6,662 nucleotides of DNA from Leucobacter sp. (GCA_031178565.1 JAPSIU010000154.1:1-6662), one strand, 5' to 3'; positions 1 to 6,416 are shown, counted from the first letter of the stretch. Made by a program: numbers and translations. Notes: generated by a model not told the origin, from the letters alone.

Positions 1-1
1 G

Positions 2-253
2 CGCGACCACTCGGTCGCCGACGGCGAATCCGGCGACCCTCTCCCCCACCGCGTGCACCGTACCGGCGGCCTCGTGCCCGATGCCGTGCGGAGGATCGAA
101 GCGGTAGCCGCGGAGGTACATCTTGACGTCGGTTCCGCAGGTCAGCGTGACCGCGTTCCTGATCACGATCTCCCCCGGCCCCGGCACGGGTATCTCCGAC
201 TCGGTCAGCCGGATATCCCGGATGCCGTGGTACATCATGCGGCGCATCGTCAC
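2..253 (-). CDS. Zinc-dependent medium-chain dehydrogenase, N-terminal part (cut by left edge)
   Basis: The 84 codons seen encode the N-terminal GroES-like catalytic domain of a zinc-type medium-chain alcohol/polyol dehydrogenase. Visible marks are a PGPGE turn (residues 24-28), the catalytic-zinc cysteine in TCGTD (Cys39), the GHE motif (His60-Glu61) and the GDRV strand (79-82). The structural-zinc cysteines and the Rossmann domain lie beyond the window. I place the start at GTG 253: it overlaps the previous stop as GTGA and has GGAG 8 nt upstream. ATG 247 is in frame, but its Shine-Dalgarno spacing would be 14 nt. The family usually begins near the MYHG stretch, so internal ATGs at 238 or 235 cannot be excluded. 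It is the fourth gene of the operon and differs clearly from the other dehydrogenase here (TCGTD against GLCGSD), so it is not a recent duplicate. NAD(P)-dependent oxidation of a polyol, polyol phosphate or related alcohol is a family-level inference; the substrate is unknown. Confidence 0.85.
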   Translation of the reverse strand, partial: MTMRRMMYHGIRDIRLTESEIPVPGPGEIVIRNAVTLTCGTDVKMYLRGYRFDPPHGIGHEAAGTVHAVGERVAGFAVGDRVVA

Positions 254-2565
254 GTCGTCGTCTCCGTCTGCTCCTCGATCCGGCGGGCGAACGCCGGTGG
301 CCGATGGGGGTCCACCGTCGCGAGCGGCTCGGCGATCCGCTCGATCTGCACCATCACGCGCGCTCCCGCGCACCCCTGGGCGAGCCTCGAGGTCCCGATG
401 TCGCGGGTGAGGACGTTGACGTTGCCGTGCAGGCAGCGCTCGCGTCCGGTTCCGAGGTCCTCGGGGGCGTACCAGGCTCCGGTCGACAGCTGCACGACGC
501 CGCGCCGCAGTGCGTCGGTGAGTGCGGCCGCCGCGATGCACTCGCCCTGCCCGCTGCGGATCAGCACGAGGTCGCCGTCCTCGATGCCGCGTTCGTCGGC
601 GTCGGCCGGGTGCATCCGCACCTGCTCGCGGCCGTGCCGCTTCCCGTCCTGCGAATGCGACCCCATGTCCAGCTGGCTGTGCAGCCGCCGCGCCGGCTGG
701 TCGGCGAGCAGGCACAGCGGGGTGTCGGCGGAGGCGGGCTCGGGCTCGAACCACGCCGGGTGCCCCGGCGCGTCGGGGTAGCCGAAGGATCGAACGGTCG
801 CGGACGCGATCTCGATGCGCCCGCTCGGGGTCCGCAGGCGGTGGCCCTCGGGATCCGCGCGGAACCTCTCGAGGTCGTTCGCCGTCTCGTCCCGCCCGGT
901 GAGCAGGATCTCGCCCGAGGCCCAGAACTCGTCGAACGAGGGGGTCGTTCCCGCGATGTGCTCGTCGCGTCGCCAGCCGTCGTACATGTGGCGCAGCCAC
1001 TCGACGGCGGACCGTCCCTCGGTGAACCGCTCCTCGAAACCGAGCGCCCGCGACAGATCCGCGAACCAGGAGTAGTCGTCGCGGGCGCCCTCGAGCGGCG
1101 GGCAGACCCGCCGCATCGCGATGATCCGAGGGTCGATGCGCGAGGCGCCGATGTCGTCGCGCTCGACCGTGAGGGTCGTGGGGAGCACGATGTCGGCGTG
1201 TTTCGCCGTCGCCGTCCAGAACGGCTCGTTGACCACCACGGTGTCCGGCCGGGCGAAGGCGCGCCGCAGCCGGCTCAGGTCCTGATGGTGATGGAACGGG
1301 TTCCCGCCCGCCCAGTAGACCAGCTTGATGTCCGGGAGCAGGATCTGCTGTCCGTTGTAGTCGAGCCGTTCGCCCGGATGGAGCAACAGGTCGCTGACGC
1401 GGGCCACGGGGATGGCGACATCGATCGGGTTCTCGCCCTGGTCGAACCGCGGAACGCCGAGCCCGAGACGCTCGGCCCCCACCTCGGCCATCGATCCGAG
1501 ACCGAGTGAGAACCCGCGCCCCGGCAGCCCGATGCCGCCCGCTGCGACGGCGAGCGCGATTCCCGCCCACACGGCCTGCTCGCCGTGCGGCGCGCGCTGC
1601 AGCGACCAGCTCACGTTCACGATCGAGTGCCGCTCGACGAGGCCCCGGGCCAGTGCGGCGATGTCCTCCGATGCGATGCCGGATCCGGCTGCGGCCCACT
1701 CGGCGTCGAAGGCCTCCCCGTCGCGCCCCGACCGGACGTACTCGGCGAACTCGTCCCATCCGGTGCACAACCGGTTCGTCAGAGCGGTGTCGACGAGGCC
1801 CTCGGATAGCAGCGTGTGCACCATGGCGAGCATGACCGCGACATCGGTGCCGGGCGCGATCGGCATCCAGCGGGCATCGACGGTCTGCGGGTGCTCGTGC
1901 AGCTGGGGCGACAGCAGCACGAGCTCTCCCCCGCGCGCGGTGAAACGGTCGAGAGCAGAGGCGACGGTGTGGTTGGAGACGCCGCCCGGGGTGACCGCGG
2001 CGTTCTTCAGGGGCATGCCCCCGAACGACACGATCAGCTCGGTGCGCTCCGCGATCGTCGACCACTCGCTGCCGAGCTGGCCGATCGACAGCCCCGGACC
2101 GAGCACGTGCGGGATGGTCACCTCGGCGGCGGCGAGGCTGTACGTGTTCACCGACCGCACGTACCCGCCGGCCAGATTGAGGAAGCGGTGCGCCTGGCTC
2201 TGCGCGTGATGGAATCTGCCCGCGCTCGCCCAGCCGTAGGATCCGCCGTACACCGCGTGCGGACCGTGCTCCCGGTACACCCGCGCCACTTCGGCGGCGA
2301 GCAGTTCGACGACCTCGGCCTCGCTCACCTCGACGAACTCCTCGGTTCCGCGCGGAGCGGGCCCGGGTCCGTTCTCGAGCCACCCGCGGCGCACCGCCGG
2401 TCTGCGCACTCTCGCAGGGTGGCTGACAGAGTCCTCGAGATTGCGCAGCATCGCGGGGGGATCGACGTCGGCGGCGTGCGGGCGCACCCTCAGCTCGCCC
2501 CCGGGCTCCACCCGAGCCTCGAAGGCGCCCCAGTGGCTGCTCTGCCGCTTCCAGTCGTCGCCCAT
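250..2565 (-). CDS. Molybdopterin-dependent oxidoreductase, BisC/TorA (S-/N-oxide reductase) family, cytosolic
   Basis: This 771-residue protein matches the whole length of the biotin sulfoxide reductase / TMAO-DMSO reductase family (E. coli BisC is about 777). It starts with the BisC-like SSHWGAF (9-15). It has the SYGW segment (109-112), whose Trp lines the active site in the family. In TYSLAAAE (141-148), Ser143 sits where family members use serine to bind molybdenum (DYSTGAAQ in BisC/TorA). Other family marks are the GTDVAVML stretch (239-246), YWAGGNPFHHHQD (417-429), the TATAKHADIVLP segment (451-462) and, in the C-terminal cap, RLHSQLD (627-633), HPADADERGIEDGD (652-665) and SRLAQGCAGA (726-735). 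The cofactor would be bis-molybdopterin guanine dinucleotide. There is no N-terminal iron-sulfur CxxCxxxC motif, no twin-arginine signal and no membrane segment, so a cytosolic enzyme like BisC is expected. The ATG lies 6 nt after the upstream dehydrogenase stop and has only a weak GGGG as ribosome site, so translation is probably coupled. Family enzymes reduce sulfoxides or N-oxides; the substrate here is not known. Confidence 0.93.
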   Translation of the reverse strand: MGDDWKRQSSHWGAFEARVEPGGELRVRPHAADVDPPAMLRNLEDSVSHPARVRRPAVRRGWLENGPGPAPRGTEEFVEVSEAEVVELLAAEVARVYREHGPHAVYGGSYGWASAGRFHHAQSQAHRFLNLAGGYVRSVNTYSLAAAEVTIPHVLGPGLSIGQLGSEWSTIAERTELIVSFGGMPLKNAAVTPGGVSNHTVASALDRFTARGGELVLLSPQLHEHPQTVDARWMPIAPGTDVAVMLAMVHTLLSEGLVDTALTNRLCTGWDEFAEYVRSGRDGEAFDAEWAAAGSGIASEDIAALARGLVERHSIVNVSWSLQRAPHGEQAVWAGIALAVAAGGIGLPGRGFSLGLGSMAEVGAERLGLGVPRFDQGENPIDVAIPVARVSDLLLHPGERLDYNGQQILLPDIKLVYWAGGNPFHHHQDLSRLRRAFARPDTVVVNEPFWTATAKHADIVLPTTLTVERDDIGASRIDPRIIAMRRVCPPLEGARDDYSWFADLSRALGFEERFTEGRSAVEWLRHMYDGWRRDEHIAGTTPSFDEFWASGEILLTGRDETANDLERFRADPEGHRLRTPSGRIEIASATVRSFGYPDAPGHPAWFEPEPASADTPLCLLADQPARRLHSQLDMGSHSQDGKRHGREQVRMHPADADERGIEDGDLVLIRSGQGECIAAAALTDALRRGVVQLSTGAWYAPEDLGTGRERCLHGNVNVLTRDIGTSRLAQGCAGARVMVQIERIAEPLATVDPHRPPAFARRIEEQTETTT
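251..265 (-). promoter_or_regulatory. Ribosome binding site and GTGA stop/start overlap
   Basis: On the minus strand GGAG (265-262) is followed by an 8-nt spacer and GTG (253-251), whose last two bases begin the TGA stop (252-250) of the molybdoenzyme gene. This 4-nt overlap is a common translational-coupling arrangement. It is the reason for choosing GTG over the ATG six bases downstream. Confidence 0.5.
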
Positions 2566-2571
2566 CGCCGA

Positions 2572-3600
2572 TCAGCGCCCCGTCTCGATCAGCACCTTCA
2601 TGGAATCGCCCTTCCCGCGGGCCGCGTCCATGGCACGTGCGGTCTCGGCCAGGGGGAACCGATGCGAGACCATGTCGTCGACGTTCACGGCGCCGTCGGC
2701 CAGCAGCCGCAGTGCGTCGCGGATGTCGCCGGGATCGGCTGAGTAGCTGGCCTGCACGGTGATCTCGTTGAAGAAGATCTTGTTCGGCTCGATCGGCAGG
2801 CTCGCCCCGGGGCGGGCGGGGGCGAAGATCTGGATCGTCGTGCCCCGTTCCGCGACGTCGCACCCCAGCTGCTGGGCCGCCGCCGCCCCGGTGCACATCG
2901 CGACGACGCCGACGCCGCGGTCCCCGAACACCGCGCGGAGCTCGTCCGCGGTCGGGTTCTCGCCGAGGGTGACGGCTCCGGCGGCTTCGACGAGTTCGCG
3001 GCGCGCGGCGACCGGGTCGCTGCCGACCACGCGCGCGCCCCGCGCGAGCGCCGCACGAGCGTACAACTGCCCCATCTGACCGAGCCCGATCACGACCACG
3101 GTGTCCCCCGGTCCGATGCGCGCCTTCTCGACCCCGCGCACGCAGCAGGCCAGCGGCTCGATGAACGCGGCCTGCTCGTCGGTGACGTGATCCGGCAGCA
3201 CCAGGATCTCCCGGCGCACCATCGCCGCTGGGACTCGGACCTGCTCCGCGAAGCCCCCGGGATCGAGCGCAGAGGACTTGAACGTCGAGCAGAGGGTCTC
3301 GAAGCCCCTCCGGCAGATGTCGCACACGCCGCAGGGCGTGTGGTGGTGGACGAAGACGCGATCGCCGACCTCGAGGTCGCCGTCGTCGGGTCGAGCGCCC
3401 TCGCCGAGCGAACGGACGCGGCCGACTATCTCATGACCGAGCACCGTCGGGGCCTTCGCGTCGGAGTACCAGTCCATGAGGTCGCTGCCGCACAGACCGC
3501 AGACGGTGATGTCCACGACGGCCTCGCCGGGTCCGGCGACCGGGTCCGGCACCTCCTCGACGCGGATATCCGTGGCCCTGTAGTAGACCGCTGCGCGCAT
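2572..3600 (-). CDS. Zinc-dependent medium-chain alcohol/polyol dehydrogenase
   Basis: This 342-residue zinc-type medium-chain dehydrogenase has the usual length for sorbitol / galactitol-1-phosphate / threonine dehydrogenase relatives. Catalytic-zinc ligands are visible: Cys37 in GLCGSD, His56-Glu57 in GHE and Glu148 in IEPL. The four structural-zinc cysteines are Cys90, 93, 96 and 104. The nucleotide-binding loop is GLGQMG (172-177), and the acidic Asp195 at the end of the next strand favours NAD over NADP. An unusual HHH (85-87) precedes the structural-zinc lobe. The start at ATG 3600 gives a canonical MRAAVYY beginning and has GAGAGG upstream at good spacing. The frame stays open to 4815, but that extension is arginine-rich shadow of the PTS gene. 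The ATG overlaps the upstream stop by one base (TGATG), so the two are coupled. By context it probably oxidises the imported polyol phosphate to a ketose phosphate, as GatD does, but the specificity is inferred, not seen. Confidence 0.93.
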   Translation of the reverse strand: MRAAVYYRATDIRVEEVPDPVAGPGEAVVDITVCGLCGSDLMDWYSDAKAPTVLGHEIVGRVRSLGEGARPDDGDLEVGDRVFVHHHTPCGVCDICRRGFETLCSTFKSSALDPGGFAEQVRVPAAMVRREILVLPDHVTDEQAAFIEPLACCVRGVEKARIGPGDTVVVIGLGQMGQLYARAALARGARVVGSDPVAARRELVEAAGAVTLGENPTADELRAVFGDRGVGVVAMCTGAAAAQQLGCDVAERGTTIQIFAPARPGASLPIEPNKIFFNEITVQASYSADPGDIRDALRLLADGAVNVDDMVSHRFPLAETARAMDAARGKGDSMKVLIETGR

Positions 3601-3614
3601 CAGTTCTTCCTCTC
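3598..3614 (-). promoter_or_regulatory. Ribosome binding site and TGATG stop/start overlap
   Basis: On the minus strand GAGAGG (3614-3609) lies inside the last codons of the PTS fusion gene. TGATG follows (3602-3598), where the PTS stop and the dehydrogenase ATG share one base. It fixes the dehydrogenase start at 3600 and predicts termination-reinitiation coupling. Confidence 0.7.
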
Positions 3615-6131
3615 GGTGTGCAATGGTGCCGATCCCGTGCCCAGGGCTTCCCGGGCGGCCTGTCCGGCCTCGTCGATCGTCAGCCCGCCGACGGCGACCT
3701 TGACCTCGGCCAGACGGTCGAGGCGGACCGACAGTTCGGAGACGCCCATGCCGACGGCGAGAGCGGCCCAGGCTGGATCCGACGCCGCCTCGCCGCACAC
3801 GCCGACCCAGATGCCGGCTCGGCGAGCGGCCGCGCAGAGGGTGTCCACCGCGCGCAGGAGCGCGGGAGAGCCCGGGTCGTGCAGGTCGGCGAGGGCAGGG
3901 CTCAGCCGGTCGGCGGCCATCAGATACTGGGTCAGGTCGTTGGTGCCGACGGAGAGGAAATCGACGACCTCGGCGATCTCGTCCGCGAGGAACAGCAGCG
4001 ACGGCACCTCGACCATCACCCCGATCTGCAGGCGCCCGGCCGGATCGGCGGAGCGGACGAGCTCGCGGAACGCGCGGGCCTCGTCGACCGTGGTCACCAT
4101 CGGCGCCATCACGGCGACATTGTCGGCGTCGGCGTCGTGCACGGCGTCGGCCAGTGCACCGACCTGTTCGGCGATCAGCTCGGGGTCGCTGCGGTGCAGC
4201 CTCAGACCGCGCACCCCGAGCGCCGGGTTCTGCTCGCTCGTGACCGGCAGGAAGCGCGCGGGCTTGTCGGTGCCGAAGTCGAACGTGCGCACGACGAGCC
4301 GGCGCCCGGAGACGGCGTCGATGGCGTCCGCGAAGAAGGCTCGCTGCTGCGCGCGACTCGGGCGGCGTTCGAACTCGCCGAACGCGAGCTCGGTGCGCAG
4401 GAGCCCGATCCCGTCGGCGCCCGCGGCGATGGCCTCCCGGATGCCGTCGATGTCCGCCGCGTTCGCCGCGAACTCGACCGCCGTCCCGTCCCGGGTGCCC
4501 GTGATGCCCGCCGCGGCCACGGCCGTCTCGTCCGCGCGGGCGCGCCGCTCCGCGTCCGTCTGGAGCAGGGCGGCGACACGATCCGCCGCGGGTTCGATCT
4601 CGACCGCGCCGTTCCAGCCGTCGAGCAGTACCGTCTCGCCGTCCTGCACGCCGGACAGCAGTCCGTCGCCGAGCCCGAAGACGGCCGGGATCCCGCGGGC
4701 CTGCGCCACCATTCCGAGGTGGGAGGTGGTGCTGCCCGCCGCATCCGCGATGCCTGCCACGACGGTGTCCGCGGGAAGATCCAGCACGGTGAGGGAGCGG
4801 CCGACGACGACGCACGGGCCGGCGCCGCCCGGCTGCGGGCCGGCGGCGGCCAGGCGGCTCAGAGCGCGCGCGACACCCCGGACGTCGTCGGCGCGGGCCG
4901 TCAGATACTCGTCCCCCACGGCCCGCAGCGTTCGCGCGTGCTCCTCGGCGGCCTCGGCCAACGCCGCGGCCAGCCGCGCGCCCCGTCGGATCCGGGTCTC
5001 GGCGGCCTTCCGCAGGGCCGGGTCGCTCGCCATCGCGGCGTACATCCGCATGATGTCCGCCTGCTCGCCGTCGGTCTCCCCCGCCTCCGTCCGCCAGCGC
5101 GCGGACGCGTCGGCCAGCACGCGCTCGAGGTATACCAGCTCGGCCTCCACCGCGGCGTCATCGAGGTCTTCGATCACAGCGGTGAGCGTCGTCTCCGGAT
5201 CGCCGAGCAGCCGGGCCGGGGCGACGGCGACGCCGGAACTCACCGCTCGACCGCCGAACACACGGCTGCCACCGTGTTCGGCGAGGGCCGGATCCACGAG
5301 ACCGGGAGCGGACTCCGAGAGCACCCCCCACATCGCCTGCTCGTCGGCTGCGCTCGACAGGCGTTCGGCGGTGCCCGCGTTCACGAGGAGGTCGATGACG
5401 GATTTCAGCGCGGAGACGTGATGGGACCGATGCGGCACCGCCAGCAGCGCGACCGTGCGAACCGCTACGTTCTGACTCGGGTCGTCCATCCGCCCGAAGG
5501 AGACCGGTTCCGCGAACACCCCGATCGCCAGCGAGAGACGGTGCACGCCCTCGGCTTCGCTGTGCGCGATGGCAAAAGGCGGATCGGCGGGGATACCCGT
5601 GGGCTGCACACGCTCGCGCTCGATCGTCGCGTCGAGATACCCGCGGTCGATGGCGCCCAGCGAGATCAGCCGTTCGCCCAGTTGCCGGACCGCATCGGCG
5701 GCGTCGGCGGCACGGTCGAGGCGAGCGATCAGGCGAGGCGCCCACAGCGGATACTCCGCGGACGGGGCCACGACCGCCGGAACCGGGGCGGGAGTCCCCG
5801 AGGGACTTGCGGGCCCGACCACCGGCGCGGGGATCTCCGGCGCTGAGATCTCCGGCGCACCGGCTTCCGGCGCGGAATCCGGTGCCGAACCGAGGATCTC
5901 CTCGATCTTCCGCGCAGCGTACTCGGGCGCGACGATCTCGACGATCGAGCCGGAGCAGATACCCAGTGAGAGCATCTCCAGTACGCTCCGAGCGTCGGCC
6001 TGATGCCCCGCGTGCCTGAGGAGGACGATCTCGTCGTCGCCGCAGCCAGCCGCGACGCCCGCGACCGCACCCGCCGGGCGGGCGTGGAGTCCTGCCGGAT
6101 CGGCGACGACGACCGAGATCGGCTCAGACAT
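3600..6131 (-). CDS. PTS multiphosphoryl transfer protein: HPr - galactitol-type EIIA - Enzyme I fusion
   Basis: This 843-residue cytosolic fusion would relay phosphate from PEP through Enzyme I and HPr to EIIA, then to a separate EIIB. HPr occupies about 1-81, with phospho-site His16 in DPAGLHARPA and Ser49 at the position of the HPr regulatory serine. A Pro/Ala linker follows (82-127). EIIA of the mannitol/fructose/galactitol fold spans about 128-260; PTGI (177-180) and FAIAHSEA, with phospho-site His190, resemble GatA. Enzyme I spans about 289-843 and looks complete: phospho-His471 in TTSH, PEP-barrel residues Arg579 (GLLRTE), Arg615 (RTFDFGTDKP), Glu708 (GVMVEVP), Asn731-Asp732 (GTNDLTQY), Arg742 and catalytic Cys779 (GVCGEA). 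The start at ATG 6131 has GGAGG 9 nt upstream and puts the HPr strand at its normal position. The frame runs open to 6344, but that stretch holds the promoter. It is the first gene of the operon, facing the gatC-like gene. Assignment of the three domains is firm; the sugar is inferred to be a polyol from the GatA/GatC likeness. Confidence 0.95.
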   Translation of the reverse strand: MSEPISVVVADPAGLHARPAGAVAGVAAGCGDDEIVLLRHAGHQADARSVLEMLSLGICSGSIVEIVAPEYAARKIEEILGSAPDSAPEAGAPEISAPEIPAPVVGPASPSGTPAPVPAVVAPSAEYPLWAPRLIARLDRAADAADAVRQLGERLISLGAIDRGYLDATIERERVQPTGIPADPPFAIAHSEAEGVHRLSLAIGVFAEPVSFGRMDDPSQNVAVRTVALLAVPHRSHHVSALKSVIDLLVNAGTAERLSSAADEQAMWGVLSESAPGLVDPALAEHGGSRVFGGRAVSSGVAVAPARLLGDPETTLTAVIEDLDDAAVEAELVYLERVLADASARWRTEAGETDGEQADIMRMYAAMASDPALRKAAETRIRRGARLAAALAEAAEEHARTLRAVGDEYLTARADDVRGVARALSRLAAAGPQPGGAGPCVVVGRSLTVLDLPADTVVAGIADAAGSTTSHLGMVAQARGIPAVFGLGDGLLSGVQDGETVLLDGWNGAVEIEPAADRVAALLQTDAERRARADETAVAAAGITGTRDGTAVEFAANAADIDGIREAIAAGADGIGLLRTELAFGEFERRPSRAQQRAFFADAIDAVSGRRLVVRTFDFGTDKPARFLPVTSEQNPALGVRGLRLHRSDPELIAEQVGALADAVHDADADNVAVMAPMVTTVDEARAFRELVRSADPAGRLQIGVMVEVPSLLFLADEIAEVVDFLSVGTNDLTQYLMAADRLSPALADLHDPGSPALLRAVDTLCAAARRAGIWVGVCGEAASDPAWAALAVGMGVSELSVRLDRLAEVKVAVGGLTIDEAGQAAREALGTGSAPLHTERKN
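5823..5885 (-). repeat. 15-bp tandem repeat encoding a Pro/Ala/Glu pentapeptide linker
   Basis: About four degenerate 15-bp units are present, with gatctccggcgc repeated exactly at 5832-5843 and 5847-5858 on the plus strand. On the coding strand they give the linker between HPr and EIIA, including APEISAPEIPAP. The composition predicts an extended, flexible tether that lets HPr swing between the EIIA and Enzyme I active sites. Confidence 0.75.
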
Positions 6132-6145
6132 GATCCGGGACCTCC
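6132..6145 (-). promoter_or_regulatory. Ribosome binding site of the PTS fusion gene
   Basis: GGAGG on the minus strand (6145-6141) stands 9 nt before ATG 6131. It is the strongest Shine-Dalgarno in the window, and it selects this ATG over the far-upstream ones in the same open frame. Confidence 0.75.
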
Positions 6146-6162
6146 AGCAACGACATGAACTA

Positions 6163-6183
6163 ACTTTCAACACTGAACAAATG
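6163..6183. promoter_or_regulatory. Candidate operator O1, in the leader of the PTS operon
   Basis: TTCAACACTGAA (6166-6177) is a perfect inverted repeat of TTCA/TGAA around a 4-nt centre, extending to TGAACAAATG (6174-6183). It shares the core TCA-N4-TGAACA and the following A-pyrimidine-G with the element at 6313-6333 near the gatC promoter. It begins about 12 bases past the predicted -10 hexamer of the operon, so a bound protein would block initiation or early elongation. A further half-like TGAAC lies at 6156-6160, 18 bp away. The regulator is unknown. Confidence 0.45.
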
Positions 6184-6194
6184 CTCTCCCTGGA

Positions 6195-6223
6195 ACCGTA
6201 CGCAGGCTCCCGGAGGCTGTCAA
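6195..6223 (-). promoter_or_regulatory. Sigma70-type promoter of the PTS-dehydrogenase-molybdoenzyme operon
   Basis: On the minus strand a perfect -35 TTGACA (6223-6218) is followed by a 17-bp spacer and -10 TACGGT (6200-6195), which keeps the TA...T frame. Transcription should begin near 6188, giving a leader of about 57 nt before ATG 6131. It is the only consensus -35 in the intergenic region, so promoter strength may be high when not repressed. Confidence 0.65.
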
Positions 6224-6272
6224 GCGCCCTCAGCGCCTCCGCCACACTAACCGACACTTTGTTACGCCGGGG

Positions 6273-6301
6273 TTGTCGTGGCATCGCAACTCCTCTACTC
6301 T
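6273..6301 (+). promoter_or_regulatory. Probable promoter of the gatC-like gene
   Basis: TTGTCG (6273-6278), a 17-bp spacer and TACTCT (6296-6301) form a reasonable sigma70-type promoter pointing to the EIIC gene. The predicted start near 6308 leaves a leader of about 109 nt. It is weaker in the -35 than the divergent promoter; the two -35 boxes are 49 bp apart. Confidence 0.45.
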
Positions 6302-6312
6302 GAAGCGCACGG

Positions 6313-6330
6313 ATGATCACGGGTGAACAT
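6313..6330. promoter_or_regulatory. Candidate operator O2, in the leader of gatC
   Basis: ATGATCACGGGTGAACAT is an 18-bp inverted repeat with 8-bp arms matching at seven of eight positions around a GG centre. It starts 11 bases past the predicted -10 box of the gatC promoter, much as O1 does on the other side. The shared TGAACA half-site points to one regulator for both directions. The motif fits the general size of DeoR, GntR or LacI operators, but I cannot name the family. Confidence 0.5.
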
Positions 6331-6416
6331 ACGTGCGATCTCACGCCGTCCGCGCACGCCCCTCCCCAGCCACCGAGCCGATCATCGTCGACCGGCCTAC
6401 GATTCAGTGAGGAAAC

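Noticed and set aside
304..1509. 401-codon open frame on the plus strand
   Set aside because: It is antisense to the molybdoenzyme gene, has shadow-like composition (Arg, Gly, Ala, Val, His) and no recognisable domain.
2480..2565. Possible Tat signal or iron-sulfur motif at the molybdoenzyme N-terminus
   Set aside because: The first residues lack a twin-arginine plus hydrophobic stretch and have no cysteine cluster; the start resembles cytosolic BisC.
3601..4815. N-terminal extension of the first dehydrogenase up to 4815
   Set aside because: The extension is an Arg-rich frame inside the PTS gene. The dehydrogenase family start MRAAVYY at 3600 with a good ribosome site explains the gene.
3187..5846. 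Two open frames of over 740 codons on the plus strand (3187-5421 and 3618-5846)
   Set aside because: Both lie opposite the PTS fusion gene, whose catalytic motifs are plain. They are Ser/Arg- or Arg/Gly-rich low-complexity shadows produced by GC bias.
6132..6344. N-terminal extension of the PTS fusion to an ATG at 6344
   Set aside because: It overlaps the TTGACA/TACGGT promoter and O1. It resembles no domain, and ATG 6131 has GGAGG and the correct HPr beginning.
6323..6344. GTGA...TCAC as a CRP/GlxR-like site
   Set aside because: The arms are 14 bp apart, whereas CRP-type sites need 6-8; the overlapping 18-bp inverted repeat at 6313-6330 fits better.
6377..6396. GCCG...CGGC hairpin in the gatC leader
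   Set aside because: Only a 4-bp stem with a 12-nt loop and no U-tract; too weak to call a terminator or riboswitch.
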